Shown piece after piece: positions 36,220-50,300 of a DNA stretch of 64,000 nt. The notes below the pieces were generated by a model. The model saw only the letters and a program-made list of their open reading frames with translations, was not told the origin of the DNA and did not search any database. Position 1 is the first letter of the stretch. Every line of letters begins with the position of its first letter. The position numbers were made by a program, and so were the translations under genes. Source of the stretch: Pontederia crassipes (taxonomy: Eukaryota; Streptophyta; Magnoliopsida; Commelinales; Pontederiaceae); assembly GCA_030549335.1 (NCBI GenBank), contig CM060194.1, positions 19,098,171-19,162,170 of the forward strand. The letters are read 5' to 3'.

Positions 36220-39200
36220 TTACGATGACAAAGAACTTATAGAACCAGTCAATTGGATTACAAGAGTTTGCTGCCATCTCAGTAGGTCGATAGTGTAACA
36301 ATCAGAAGTCTGGTCTGGTGCATCTCTGAGTGGCTCACATGATTCTGGTGTGACCAAATTCGAATAGCCCTGTATATATGAACACTTCCATGGGGGGTTG
36401 GATGTCACATTGAGTCGGATATTTGACAAGCAAATGTTGCTGAAACTGTCGCCTTGTATACCTTCCAGCAGGCCAGCAACATTGATATTTGACCCCATGA
36501 CATCGGTGATCGTTATTCTACTTATGCTGGGAAGTGCTTGTGGATCATAGTTCTCGTCAGGATGCTCACCATATAGACCTGTTATCCGGATTGCTGTTTT
36601 GATGTCTGTCATGACAACATTGGAGATGTATACATTCTGGATATAACCGCCACGTCCCGGAGAAGTTTTTATTCTGATGCCATGCATTGAATTGAAGAGA
36701 AATATATTTTCTGCTTGAACCTCCGATATGCCACCAGACATCTCACTTCCAAAGGCAATGCCTGCGCCTGCTTTTGTTTCTCCAGTGATCCGGCGAATGC
36801 TAATGTTGGTACTTGGGTGAGCGAACGAAATGCCATATTCATCCCATCCGCTTTTAATGGCAATGAGATCATCGCCAGTGCTGATATAACAATCTTCTAT
36901 GCACACATTGCTTGAGGAATCTGGATATATTTAGAAAACATTTAGTGGGGCATAATTTACGACGTCAACAGTAATATTGCAGTTCATAGCTGAATCACTT
37001 ATCACAGCACACCAGTAGAGAACACACTAAAAGGCGGACAATGCCAATACGATTTATATGAACTAAGCTGTTTGCCAACAGTATTCTATCTGGCTATGAT
37101 AATAACCCTGCAACTTAAAGATATATGTCAAATGACAAGGTACATCAAGATTCAAGAGCATTAATAATGTGATATCTAAGTCAAACATGGCCTTGGGATA
37201 AAACTCTTTCCAACAGAATCAATTAATTCGTGAATATCACTGTTGACATGTTTTCAGGATATCATTCTTCTAAATGCAGAAGGCATCCATAATCGAACTG
37301 AAATTATGCAATCAAACTGAAATTACTGTCAAGCTTCAATGCAAAGGATGATAATTCTCACTTCACCTGGATCAATTCCATCTGTATTTGGTGAATCAAG
37401 CGGGGAAAGTATTGTGACATTCTGGATGAGCACCTGACTGTGAATCCAGTAAAAACAGTCTCAAGTCCTTCTGGTAAACAACGTGTGGAATGTGCAATAA
37501 CTGACAGAATTGAAAGCAAGTCTGAGAGGTAAAACCTGCTATATACCGGGTGGATGGTCCAAAATGGAGAGTTGACAAACGTAAGATTCGAAATAACCAC
37601 TTCATTACAGTACAAGAGCTCAACTAGATGTGGTCGAGTGTAATCTAAAGTGCCGTTCTTAAACCAGTCCCACCAAACACCTCCTTGTCCCTCTATAGTC
37701 CCGTTGTCACCTGGAATGGAGAGATTGGTTCAAACAGAATGAGCAAAACATCTTTTATGCACCCATGTCACTGATGTACTTGCTCCATTGATAATTCAGC
37801 ATACCCGAGTTTAAAATTTATTATTGAGTTTGAACCCAGAACTTGAAAAGTAACAGAGTATCATATGGAACATGGATCATATATAAGCTTCTAATTAATG
37901 GTATCCAATATTCCGAGTATCATAGGTCATTGCACTGGGGAATGAGTGTATAAATATGATATAACCTTTTATTATAACATCTGTCAAATTGAATCCATTG
38001 ATGAGGCTTTGATGCCTGGCACCAGGGAGCTCCCTCCCTCGCCCATACGAAGGCAATGGATCCACAAGTGGCCAATCAGACGAATCCTGTATGCATCAGG
38101 ATCATCAATAGTATCTTTGGAAAACATAGAAGGAAAAAGAAGAAGCACATGTTTTGCGAGCAAAATTTCAGCATTTATGTCCATGGAATCCTAAGTGAAA
38201 GGAAACTTCATGGTGAACTACATGCAATTTCCCTTGTATGAATACTCCCTCATATATCTACTGCTAAACAATAGTACTAGCAATGGTACATATTGTACAT
38301 TTATCATTTCTACTTGGAAATCTTTCTAACTTACCGTGGATCCAATCAACACTGCATCTTTGTCTAATGACAAAGTTAGGTGGCTGATCAGACTAAAACT
38401 TCCTGTCAACCACCTTCCAGCAGGCACAAAGAGCTGTGCCCCACCTTTATCGGCAAATGAGTTGAGATAGAAAATTGCATTCTGAAAAGCTTTGGTGTTG
38501 AGGGTGACACCATCGCCAACAGCGCCAAACTCCGTAACCATGACGCTGTGCGGCCTGTATTTGATCGAACTCATCTGTTTGCAGTAAGTGCTCTCTGCAG
38601 CAGCACATGACAACTCACCCAATATTGCCAAAATAGTAAGAACAAACTGCCAGATGAAGAGTTAGATACGACATTAGTCAAAAGAATAATCAGAAATCAA
38701 AATTAAGCTACAACACTGAAATTAATCATGTGATCGCATTGATGAAGATAATGCAGACATCTTTACGAAACCAAAAGAAAAACCGAAGACGAGCAGAGAA
38801 GTTGCCACTGGACGACAGGATCCGACTGTTTGGCCCCTGAAACAATGTTCCTTCAAGTAGGCTTCTTTTCCAGGTATCCCAATTTGAGTGGAAAATTAGG
38901 CAATAAAATTTTAACATGGGGAGATTACAGGAGTGCCCAACAGTTGCAGGGATTTACAGATCAATTACGTCATTTATACTTCAAAAAAAATATATATCAA
39001 AGCCACGAAAGTTTTATGATTCAAAACAATAAACAGCAACAGAAGCCAGTTTCCCACACCAAAAACATGAAAAAAATTTATTAACGTTTCAGATACGAAA
39101 CCAATGAGAGTTAAATTCCATTTCTTTTAAATTGACGTCATCGAGATTCAAGATGTCAAAGAACAAGAAACGAAATAAAGAGTAGGTAGCAGAAACCAGA

Positions 39201-39464
39201 TCAACTCCATAATATTCAGAAACCGAAGTAACAATCTTTGCAATTCGCCTAAAAGAAAAGTAACAATCTTGAAAGAGTTAACAAACAAACAAAGCAATCA
39301 AAAGCAGAAGGATTCAGAGACCAAGATCCATGTCAAAGGAAGAAACGATATACACTGCCGGATTGTTCAATATACATACAATGAGACCTCTGCAGAGCCA
39401 AAAAAAAAATACAATCTAACGACGGAGCACTAGGAAGGAAACTTACAAGTTCAGATCTCTTCAT
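36220..39464 (-). CDS. GH28 polygalacturonase-like protein, six exons
   Basis: Probable secreted pectin hydrolase of the cell wall. Exons, 5' to 3' on the minus strand: 39464-39447, 38646-38335, 38086-37966, 37710-37536, 37437-37367 and 36920-36220. Phases close to 465 aa. Residues 1-23 (MKRSELFVLTILAILGELSC) form a signal peptide, its first six codons alone in exon 1. Family landmarks are VTEFGAVGDGVTLNT, DWPLVDPLPSYGRGREL, GDNGTIEGQGGVWWDW and IHPVYSSQVLIQNVTI. Catalytic signatures are NTD at 226-228, GDD at 248-250 and RIK at 315-317. The classic GHG is replaced by FGSEMSGGI, as in the plant clade of this subfamily, so endo-polygalacturonase activity should not be assumed. The last 13 residues lie in a repeat also found downstream. 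In exon 4 the donor at 37535 was chosen over one at 37546 because only it keeps VYSS and the frame. Confidence 0.9.
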
Positions 39465-40465
39465 GTTACTAGGATGTCGTTGCCTCACAGAATAAAGGTA
39501 AAAACTCCACGGGCGAGGACCATTTCGCCTGCAGAGATCTTGAACTCCTCACAAGAACAGTACCAGCAAGACACGCACGCTGGCGATCTGAACTTGGTTT
39601 CCGAGTGATGAATGGGAGAGTGATCTTGCGCTCAGGAGGGCCACTTTCACCTAACAAAAGGAAACCAGCGCTTAGGAAATCATGACGGAGGCCACTGGCT
39701 ACCCGTAAAAGGAGAAGGGGTCGTACCTCGCCACCACCTTTTGTCTCTTGAGTCACTGCATGCCTCTCTCTCTCCCCCCTCGCACTCTTTCCTCTGCTGC
39801 AGGGCCAACTCAAGCGGCCACCCGGTCGTCGCTGGTCTCTCTCTGTGCGCGGCTCGAATGGCGCTGTGCCGCGCGCTGTCCCTGTTGAGCTGCCCCGAAA
39901 ACACCACCAATGAGCGCAAGGGAGACCACCTCCTCGACCGGCCAGGCGCGTGTTTTGATGGGCTCTCGGGAGCGACGAATTAACCCCGTAGGATCACGGA
40001 AAAGAAGATGTTGGCTGCTTGCTCTGCTGTTGCTGTTGCAGTGGGGGAGGAAGTGTACGGTGCGCATTGGCTGTTGCTGCCTCCTTTTGGACTCTTTGGC
40101 TTCTTTCTTCCCTGCTGTTCTTTCATGTCATTTCACGCAAAGAATGGTTTTTTTTTCTCCTGTCATCAGTTGCCGGTTACAGTTTTGGAACACTGAGTAC
40201 TGAGAGACTAAACCATGCACGCATCATGGGAGTTCAGAATTGAAAGAAAGGATTGAGGAGCTGATCCAGATGTGTGTGTGAGAGAGCGGGAGAGAGAGAG
40301 AGGAGGAGAGAGATGGCAAAGGGTTTAACGAGCGGTCAGAGGAGGTACATGGGATGGCTTTTTGACTCTTTGGATTCCAGTGCCCATAAGTGCCGCAGGA
40401 TGTTAGTGAAGACTGAGACTTGAAAGGACTTTGATTATTAATTAATTAAAATTAAATATAGAAAT
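39465..40465 (-). promoter_or_regulatory. Upstream region of the polygalacturonase-like gene
   Basis: Contains the 5' UTR and promoter. GC content rises at 39680-40080, where several overlapping open frames occur on both strands with no family similarity. GT-AG-like sites here could mark a UTR intron, which I cannot prove. A GA-rich tract lies at about 40275-40310. Confidence 0.4.
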
Positions 40466-40469
40466 GTTT

Positions 40470-40940
40470 GTTAATGAAGTTGAAATGAAATCATTTTGTA
40501 TCAACTACATTTTTTCTTATAGAATCTTATCAAGAATTGTTAAGATTTACATTTTTCTTATAGAATCTTATCAAGAATTGTTAAGATTTTCTTAACTTTA
40601 ATCATTAGCCATACCACCTTAAATCTTTTATACTCTATGTGATTTAGTGAAGTTGAAATGAAATCTTTTTATAATTATCAACTAAATCTTTTCTTATAGA
40701 ATCTTATCAAGGATTGTTAAGATTTTCATTTTAACATATTGGCCACACCACCTTAAAATCTTTTATACAATATGATTTTTTTTATATATTTTTGTGATTT
40801 AGTGAAGTTGAAATGATTTTTTTATAATTATCAACTAATTTTTTTTCTTATATAATCTTATCAAGGATTGGTAAAATTTTCATTTGAACTATTTTTTTCA
40901 TCATGAAAAAAGTCCCACCATAATAAATCTTTTATACAAT
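40470..40940. repeat. Three-copy AT-rich tandem repeat, about 150-170 bp unit
   Basis: Units start near 40477, 40648 and 40803 with GAAGTTGAAATGA. They contain AGAATCTTATCAAGRATTG and mostly end with ACCACCTTAAATCTTTTATA. The first copy has an extra internal 42-bp duplication (TTTTTCTTATAGAATCTTATC twice). Copies diverge downstream. Confidence 0.85.
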
Positions 40941-42271
40941 CCAAAAATATGTTTTTATAATTTTTTATTTAAATATGTTAATTTTAACTCTTATTTTATA
41001 ATAAAATACAGCTTGCTAAAAGTTTACATTTTAAGTTTCATTTGTAATTGAATTATTTTTAATATGTATGATTTATTTTATACTTTTATTGTCATACATT
41101 ATGATCATTTTTTTTCTTTTATAAGTAATAAGAAACTATTTTAAAGTTTTTTTTTTTTGTTTTTTGTTTAGAATCAGATATAAACAAATTTCATTATTGT
41201 CAAATTATCATTTTTACTAAATCTTTTATAAGGTCAAATAATGTTTCTTATAAAATGTTCATGTTTTTTTACTAATTCTTGATTTAACTATTCTTATAAT
41301 AAAATGTATCCCATATTTGATAATTCTTAAACAATATTGTTATATTTTGTTTTTTCATTAATAAATTTTGATTTTTTTACTATTGTTTTGTAAAAGTAAT
41401 TATGTTAATAATATTCATGGTACAATTTCACTTTTTAGATAAATAAAATATAACTTCATTTTGTTCACTTCAAAATGTTTTAAGTATTGCCATTAAAAGA
41501 ATGCATTTTAATTATTAATTTGTTTTTTTTATTTTCAGCATCAAGTATAACGAATTTAATTATATGATCTAAATTTAAATAGTTTTTGTTAAATATTTTT
41601 TTTATAAAATCTTTGTGGTCTTGGTTAAATAATTGCTTTTCACATTTCTTTTAATAACATAATGGTGATCACCTTAACAAGTTGTAAATTTTCACTTGTT
41701 TACATAAAAATATTATAATTATGTTTTTATTAAGTTTTCTTGAACTAAAATGTTTTTTTTCAAAATTTCATTGTAATTTTTTTGTTTCTTCTATTTTTCT
41801 TAATTTTAACATCAATTATAATATGATTCAACATTTGTGTTCATAAAAATTCATGTGAATAAGATCTTGATTTTAGCAATTTTTTTGTTTATAACATAAT
41901 AAATAATTGTCACAATACAATTTCACATTTTAGATTTAAAAAATAAAATTCAAATTTGTTAGCTTTAAAATGATAACTATTGTATATCTTTTTTATTTAA
42001 TATATTACAATTTTATACTTCATTTATAATTGTAAAAAGTAAATGTATTAATGTTTAAATTTTTTTCTATATGAAAATTTTGAATATTATTGACATATAA
42101 TTTTTGTTAAATATTTTTTTATATCAACCTATCTTCTTAATAAAATATTCTAAAATCTTGATTTCAATTTTTTTTTGCAACAAATTGAAGTTCATTTCAC
42201 TTTTAGATAAAAGAAAAAGAAAACAATAATATTTTTATTAAGTTTAAAATGTTATCTTATGAATTCAAGTG

Positions 42272-42272
<1 letters not shown>

Positions 42273-42336
<64 letters not shown>

Positions 42337-42402
42337 GGTGTGTGTATGTGTGTATGTATGTATGTATGTATGTATGTATGTATGTATGTATGTATGTATG
42401 TA
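42273..42402. repeat. Compound microsatellite (TA)n(TG)n(TATG)n
   Basis: About 45 bases of TA repeats run into TG repeats with one GGG interruption, then about a dozen TATG units. Open frames on both strands here are pure repeat translation. Confidence 0.97.
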
Positions 42403-45400
42403 TACAATTGTATGGTTTCTTTTATAATCGTTATATAATATAGCAATCTTGTTTAGCAAATCTTTGACTATTTTTTTTATAATAATGTCTATGTTTTCTT
42501 TTATAATAAAGATTTTGTTTTAACATTTTTTTCTTCTAAATTTTAGCATTAAGTATAACAAATTTAATATTGTTGAAGGTTAGTTTTAGCTAAATCTTTT
42601 ATATGGTTTGACAATTTTGTTTATAAAATCTTTGCGATCTTCACTATAATATTACTCTTAACTATTTTGTTATAAGAGATTAAATTTTTAAACAAAAGCA
42701 GGAATTTAAGTGTATTAAGTTTAAAAAGTTTTCTTTTGACTTGAATTATGATTAAAAGTTTGTGTTTTTTTTAATTCATTTCCAATACTTATACTTTTTT
42801 CCTAATTGCAAAAAGAAGTGTTTTAATATTTTTTTTCAAACCTTCGACTAATTCCTGTCATCCAATAATTTTTTCATATAGTTATTGTGATCCTAATTAA
42901 GATCAAGATTTTAACTCTTTTTTCTAAAAGAAAAGAGTTCTCACCTTAATATATTTTTAAAGTATGAAAAAATCTAAGCAGTCTTAAATTTAAAAAGATA
43001 TATATTATATTATAATTTTAATAGACATAAATAATCAATTAATGTATAATTTTTATGAATAAAATTAACAAAGAATGTAAGCCATTAACAATAATATTAA
43101 AAATATCATAAATAAAAAAATTATAGAAATATGGGACATGGAAAATCATGATAAGATCTTCTTAATTTTAAAAGAAACCCAAAAACTATATTATTCATTT
43201 AGAAATCATTCAAATGAAAGTAATATATTATATTTTGCTCTCTAATTTGGATAGAGACAAATTAGCCAATGATTAAGAAATCTTGACTTATTTTTTTCTT
43301 TAAATAGTTTTCAAACAAAAATATAGAGGCCATAATGAATAAAATAAAATAGAAGAGTTATATTTAAACTAGCTACTAAGTTAATGGATGGGTCGATGGG
43401 GGAACACAAGTTACAAATAAAAAACATTTTTATAACCGAATCAACCACCCGATCGACGTCTTAGTTGGATCATGGTTGAATTGGTTCGATCATATTCAAT
43501 GACATATAATTAAATTTTATTAAAATAATATTTTTAATATTAATCTTGAATAAATATAAAAATTAATATATTTTATTTTGTGATGATAAACGACTAATAA
43601 TCATAAATTATTATTCAAGATTAAATTAAGATATGAAACTAAGATTATATTTTTGATATATTATATAAAATTAAACTACTAATAGCTATATTATATATTT
43701 GATATATTGTATAAAGTTAAAAAATCCAAATCTAGTGGATTATTATTAATTTTCTGTTATTAAGATAATATTGGTGATGTTATGTTACTTTATTTAAATT
43801 TGATTGACTTTTTATTTTCATCTCTTTTTTATTTCCATTTATTTATTCTTCTAATTGTATATCCTTCCACATTTTTTTTCTTTTTCTATTTTCATTTTTC
43901 CATTATTTCTTCTTTCCCTTCTTTTCATATGTATAGTTGAATTCGACTTCCTTTTCAAATTATTTAGTATATAAAAAATCAATTATTTTCTTATATTTAT
44001 TTTTTCACTTCCAAAATTATTTTTTTTCTGCCTATTCATTGTTTTTGCATAATGCCATAATTTATGCCTTATTTATTTCTCCACTTCCAAATTTGTTCTT
44101 CTACCTATTTATTATCTCCCTACATTTGTTTTTGCATTTCCATTTTAAATTTTGATCCTTTAGCTCATTTCCTCATCCATGACTTCTTTAAATTTTTTTC
44201 TTTCCAATTTATTCAATCTACTTTTCATTTTAACTTATTTTTTACAAAATCAACTTTGACCCGATTTTTTACCAATTGATCGATTTATCAGTTTGTTCCG
44301 GTTCAATCGGATGTTTTCCGATTCAACATCCATTCCGATTTTGAAGTCAAAGCAGACTGGACAAGTGCCGCTTCGTGGCTGAAATAATCGGTTTGGTCAG
44401 GTTTTAATAATATTGCAAATAGGGACATGTTTGTTAATATAGTCACAATAAATCTTTTTTAATGAGTTAAAGATCTTTTTTAGAAACAACAATGAAGGTC
44501 CTGACATTTATAATTACTTATTCAATAGAGAAATAAAATGGCTATTATGAAGTCACAATAAATATAGTTACGACCTAATAATTTCTTTATAAAATATTCA
44601 CTATCTTACTAAGTTTTTTTTTATTTAATCTTCTATATAGATAGAGCCCATCTCAACAACGTTGTTGAATGTTTATTGCATTGCCAGTGAAGATTTAATT
44701 ATCCACATTGTGTAACAAAAAGATAATAATAATGTGAATTATCTTGTTTATTGTGCACAAATATTTATCTAACAATTGAAATAACCGTATTTTTTATAAG
44801 AAAATTGTCAAATATAATACACATACTTTCTACTAAATTGTTATTTTATTAGTAGTGTCAACTTTATATAATGTGTCTGAAACTTATAGATAATAATAAA
44901 TTATAAATATATATTCGTGACCATGATAATATCTATACTAATATAAACAAACAGCGTTATTCTTCTCATATTGTTTTTATTATTTATCATTTTTTATGTT
45001 TATTTGTTATCCTATGTAGTGAATTCTGACTCTGACTGATTAATAGCATAGAGTTACAAATTTGTAAGTTAATTCTTGTCTCATTTACATTCTCCCTATC
45101 TATTACTCGTAATTTTTTGTTGTTCTCTATCTCAAAATTCTCTTTGGTTACCACTTACAAGATAAAAACCAAAAGAACATGTTTACATGCAATGATCAAC
45201 TAAACTTACTTTAAATGAAAAAAAAATGATGACTCGTGGATCATGGAGGCTACACACACATGCGAACTTGGAGCTACAATTAATTACGTGCTTCAATGCA
45301 TGGGGTTGGGATCAAAGATTGTGGGTCACATCAATGGGCAAATAATGCACTAAAAGAAAAATCAGGAGTGTGTTAGGTAAGTCATGCCATATTATATGCA

Positions 45401-45703
45401 TATATACTTTTGAAAATTTGAATATTCCATCAATACAGGAAGGAAAGAAGGTATCTTTTCCACTGTACTCGCTCATTAGTTCCAGAGGCAGTTTAAGTTA
45501 AAAAGGGAGATGGAAGTCATCACGCATTCGAAAAAAATGGGAATTTGCAAGTTAAGCAAAACGTGAAGGTCCATAAAGGAGACAGGGACATGAAAAATTG
45601 AAGGCAGCTTCCTTCCTTCTCTGCCACATGAACGTGGTTGTTCTATTCCCATCCTTGGATCCCAATGCCTCAACTCTCAAGGGGAAATATGAAAAAGAAG
45701 AAG

Positions 45704-45737
<34 letters not shown>

Positions 45738-46376
45738 AAGTTACAGATCACGTAATAAGATATTTCCAAAGCCAAAGCCATGAAAAGAGTGAGGCAGGTC
45801 ATTATAATGATTATATATGCGGTGTGGTCGCTCACTCTTAAAGCCCCTCCCCTCTTGCATTATTAGCGAGTCCCACGAGATGATGGTGGCCAAAGTTCAA
45901 ATTTTCAGGTTTTATTCTTAATTAGCAAATCTACAAATTATATAAAGTAAATATATATATATATAATGTATATGTACCCTTGATATATGCTCTTTTAGCC
46001 CATCTAAGAAAATACACAATTACAATGTGAACGAATTAACATGCGATAATCAGGTCCTACACTTTTTTTCCAAAAAGCAAAATAGCATAAAAAGAGGTGC
46101 TAGGCAAGGAAATCAAGAGACAACTCAAAGGAGCATTGAATGATGCAGTTGATGAGGAGGTACTCGGCAAATAATTTGTATTAACTGCGGGGAATAGCAA
46201 TAGCAATAACATACATTTTCCTCAGTTTTATTTTTGCTTCTCTCCTATTCTTCTTCTTCTTCTTCTTCTCTCTTTTTGTTTACCCCTTTATTATCATTAT
46301 CATTATTATTAATTGAGTCTGTTCTTTCCAGTTCGCACTCACGGCATTCTCGTGAGGGGGGGCATCATAAATGAAT

Positions 46377-46418
46377 GGGGGGGGGGGGGGGGGGGGGGGG
46401 GTGGGGGGGCGGGGGGGT
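46377..46418. repeat. Poly-G tract
   Basis: A run of 25 G residues, then T, seven G, C and seven G. Such runs are rare in AT-rich plant DNA, could form a G-quadruplex, and are also a common place for sequencing or assembly error. Confidence 0.9.
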
Positions 46419-47311
46419 TCCTTTCCCATGTGAAAATGCAACCCAAAAATGACCCGCCCACATGAACAGTATCATTCTTCAACTGTCTCCAAACATTTTT
46501 CCGCAGCTGCGTTGAGGAATTTAATCAAAAAGTTGAATTCTTTTTTAGTGCTTCCACCGGCATTGACGTTCAAAATTACTGACATCGTAGCCAATCAGAA
46601 CCACTAATTATCGTTATATTTGTGAATTTTACTTTTTACGACAAATAAATCTCTCTCACTCTCTCTCTCTCTAGCTCTCTCTCTCCACCATCACGATAAA
46701 TTGATAACGAGATCAATTTATAACCGACACCCCAGGACTGAGGGCTTCTTCTTTTAACAGTCTTTGCTGAATCCATGTCAGACCTTCAACGCGTTTGTCC
46801 CCGGTTGCAGGTGTTCCCTCCTTGCTTGATTGTGACAGTCGGTCAGATCCAACTCTGCAAATTTTACTCCAAGTGAAAAGAAGCACTTCTTAGGCCCCCT
46901 CCCAACTCCCAAATAACTCATAAAGGCCAACTACTTTGTTTTGTTTTTCGCTTGTTTCAAATTTCCAATCATCCAGATGTAGTAAACTGCATGGCAAGCT
47001 CAGTGCCCAAATAATCGAAGATCAATTGAGAAACCATCCAATTCAGACTCAACATAAATAAATAAATAAGAAAATAACTGTTCACATTTTGCGCCTTTAA
47101 AAAAAGGATTAAGATAGCATAATATGGTAAGACTGAGTCTTTGATAATCCTAGGATTTCTTTTTCTTGGTTAAAATCAAACAAGGAATTGTATCAGGTAC
47201 ATTTATGTTACAGCCAACTTACATTTGGTGGTATGGCTATCTTAAACATCCTCAAAAGGCAGCCCCACGCACCTGCAATGTAGCACATGCAATGTCTTTG
47301 ATTACTCTTCC

Positions 47312-50300
47312 TTACGATGTAGACTGTCCTGCACCAATAGGCTTATCAGCACCCTTCCTTTTTGAATCTTTCTTCTTTGAATTGTCACCCTGTTGTTGAT
47401 TTTTTGCCATCACTGGCTGAAACTGCAACAGTAAAATGACTTCTCAGTCAGGACACGTGAAGAAATAAGTGATTTATATTAAATCAACATTTCATAGAGC
47501 TTATATCTTATGGCACTGATTCATGTCAAAAAGAACCTGGTAAATGGAATAGATAACATTTCGGCGGATCTGTGCCATCATCTCCAAGAAGAGGTTATAT
47601 CCTTCAAGTTTGTATTCGATAAGTGGATCACGCTGTGCGTATCCTCGTAAACCCACAGCTTGTTGGACAAATTTGATTGATTGCAGATGTTCTTTCCACA
47701 GCCTGTCAATATTGCTTAAGATGAGGAACCTTTCAGCTTCTTTCATCAAACCTGGTGCTTGATTATCCACGAGCTCCTGAAAGAGAATGTGTGCAACCCA
47801 GATGAAAAAAAAAAACTTTTTAGATAGTGAACATTTACAAGTAAATAACAACAATTATCAAGGGTAAGTAATCAAGAAGCCCTTGAATCATCCTATGTCT
47901 GTTTTGACAGTATAGTCCCTGGCAACACAACTCTGTCAACATTCCACAAATCTACTCATACACCATGGAGGAAATATCTACAGATAGATTTCATTATCCC
48001 TTACACCTAAAAGTATAAGCATTATCCAGAAGAAAAATAATAAAGTAATGCTGTAGAAAATTCTTGTTTCATAGAGATAGTTAATATAACATAAAGAAAG
48101 AGATAAGAGGTGGCTACAAATGAAATTAGTCACAAACCGTTTTCTGGAAGTATGCTTCACGCCCCTTATTTCGAAGATATTCTCGTAACTCCTCATAGGT
48201 TGAACATCTACTTCCAACCATCTCCGGCATCAAATCATTCAAAAGATAGCAATATCTGCCAATTGTAGAAGGGATCAAATTTAAGTGCAACAACAAAGGC
48301 ACAAAATATTAGGCACTCCAAAAGTAAGAAAAATACCACAACTTACTGTTTAACTTTGGCAATCAGTTTATCAAGATCCCAGTTTTCCTTTGCCGTATCC
48401 GGACTGATATTTGCCTAAACATGTACGAAACATGATGAAAATAACAACTCAGTCATACTTATCGTCTCAGGATGCAACTTACCATTTTAATACAACAAGG
48501 AGAAAGCTCAAATGAGCTCAAATCTAATTCTCACCTCTAAGATGTCATCCATTGTCAATTCAGCGTATTCTGTTACAAGGGTTTGTAGGTTATCAGAAAC
48601 AAGGGCCCGTCTTCTTTCTGCATATACCCTATCTCTCTGGCTATTTAATACCTCGTCATAGTCGAACAACTGTTTCCGTATATCAAAAAAGTAATTCTCA
48701 ACCTTCCTTTGAGCTTCATCTAGGGCCTTTGTTAGCATTTTTGATTCAATTGGCAGGTCTTCAACCCGGAAAGCTTGCATCAGACCCTATTAATTTGCAT
48801 ATATAAAACCCCAGCAAACATTCAATACAATGAAGACGATAGAATCAGAAATAGCTGCCTCATTTTTTTGTCATTTAAATAGACTGATCCAGAAGGTAAC
48901 AAAAGTTTATTTGAAGGAATAGTTGTATCTTTCGTGTGCACAAGATGATTGTCAGAATTTGGCATTCATCCAAAAGAAAAGCTTCAACGCAAGATTCTCC
49001 TCTTTAGTAGATTTTCAGTAAGAACAATATCTTATCTTATAGTAGAGTTTCAGAAGATAAATTAGCTTTAAAAAGAGATTCTTGATGAAGCATACATGTC
49101 TCTCAAATGTGTGATTCTGCATATTGTTTTAGCTTGTGCAAGCGCTAATAATTAGACCATCTTTACATATTATGATTGTTATATTGCGAGTTTGTCATTC
49201 TGGAATCACTAAAAATAAAACATAAGGAAAAATTAGCACCTGAATTCTGTCACCACCAAACACCCTGAATAAGTTATCTTCAAGGCTAAGGAAGAAACGA
49301 GAGCTCCCTGGATCACCTTGCCTCCCACTTCGACCACGTAGCTGTTAGCATCCAGTCATGCATATTCACGGAAGTAAAACTTGAAAACATCAATAGTAAT
49401 AGTAAAATAACAATAATGGATAACAAATATCTGATCAATTTTCAGATAATAGCACATCCAACATGATGTGGGAAAACTCAAGAGATCTAAATGGCAGCCT
49501 AATTATGTCAAGGCAATAGGTTTTCAGACAAAAAACTCAACACAAGTAATAACCTGGATGTGAGTATGATAAATCAGTTCTTATTCACTTTTTTTTTTGA
49601 GAAGTTGTTATTCACTTCAGTTAGGAAGACACAGATTTCAAAGAAAAAAGGAACACAAAGATTAGGACACATGAGATAAAGAGTGATACATGCATACATC
49701 CAATACTATAGTCGTCTTAGAATTTTTGATGCATCTGCTTTTAAGCTGCTGATAAACTCATTAAGAGAATGGGTTGCATGCTCATATGGTTGATGAATCA
49801 TATAACAGATGTTCACATGGGTGCATAAAAACAAATCATATACCATAATATGAAAATGATAATGGGATAACCCAAGCTGCACACTGTTTTCCTTTGCCAG
49901 ACATGAAAAATGCACGACATCTTACTTGATTGTCAATTCTACGTGATTCGTGGCGTTCTGTCCCCACAACATGAAGTCCACCAGCTGCCACCACCTGACA
50001 AAAAGAAATATTTTCACCTACTAGCAATGTTCAGCAACAAATAAATTCATATGTATTGCAGTTGATATTAGGGACCTTTTTCTTCTCCTCGTCAGTGTAA
50101 ACCTTATACTCTTCAACAATTTCCTTGAAGGCATCTCTTAATTTAGCAATGACTTCGTCTTTTGTGGGTCCCTGAAATGTTAACGTTTCAAACAAACCAC
50201 TCATTTAATATCAAGTTTTGGCATCACCTAAAATGAAAGAAAGAGTTACATGCAACTAAAAGTTTCGAAAGACACTAGATAGACAGAGTAATGGGTTCAA

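Larger units (their letters stand above)
40941..47165. other. Long AT-rich gene-poor region
   Basis: About 6.2 kb with no recognisable gene. Open frames here are short and made of AT-rich, Phe/Leu/Ile-rich or microsatellite codons. Contents I could name: a compound microsatellite at 42273-42402, a GA tract at about 45705-45734, a TTC tract at about 46246-46269, a G-run at 46377-46418 and a CT tract at about 46650-46685. The last part should hold the 3' UTR of SECA1. Confidence 0.7.

Noticed and set aside
39680..40243. Several 60-110 codon frames upstream of the polygalacturonase gene
   Set aside because: Overlapping on both strands, with no family similarity, in the probable UTR/promoter region.
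42249..42459. Open frames over the compound microsatellite
   Set aside because: Products are IY, VC and THTH repeats from TA, TG and TATG units.
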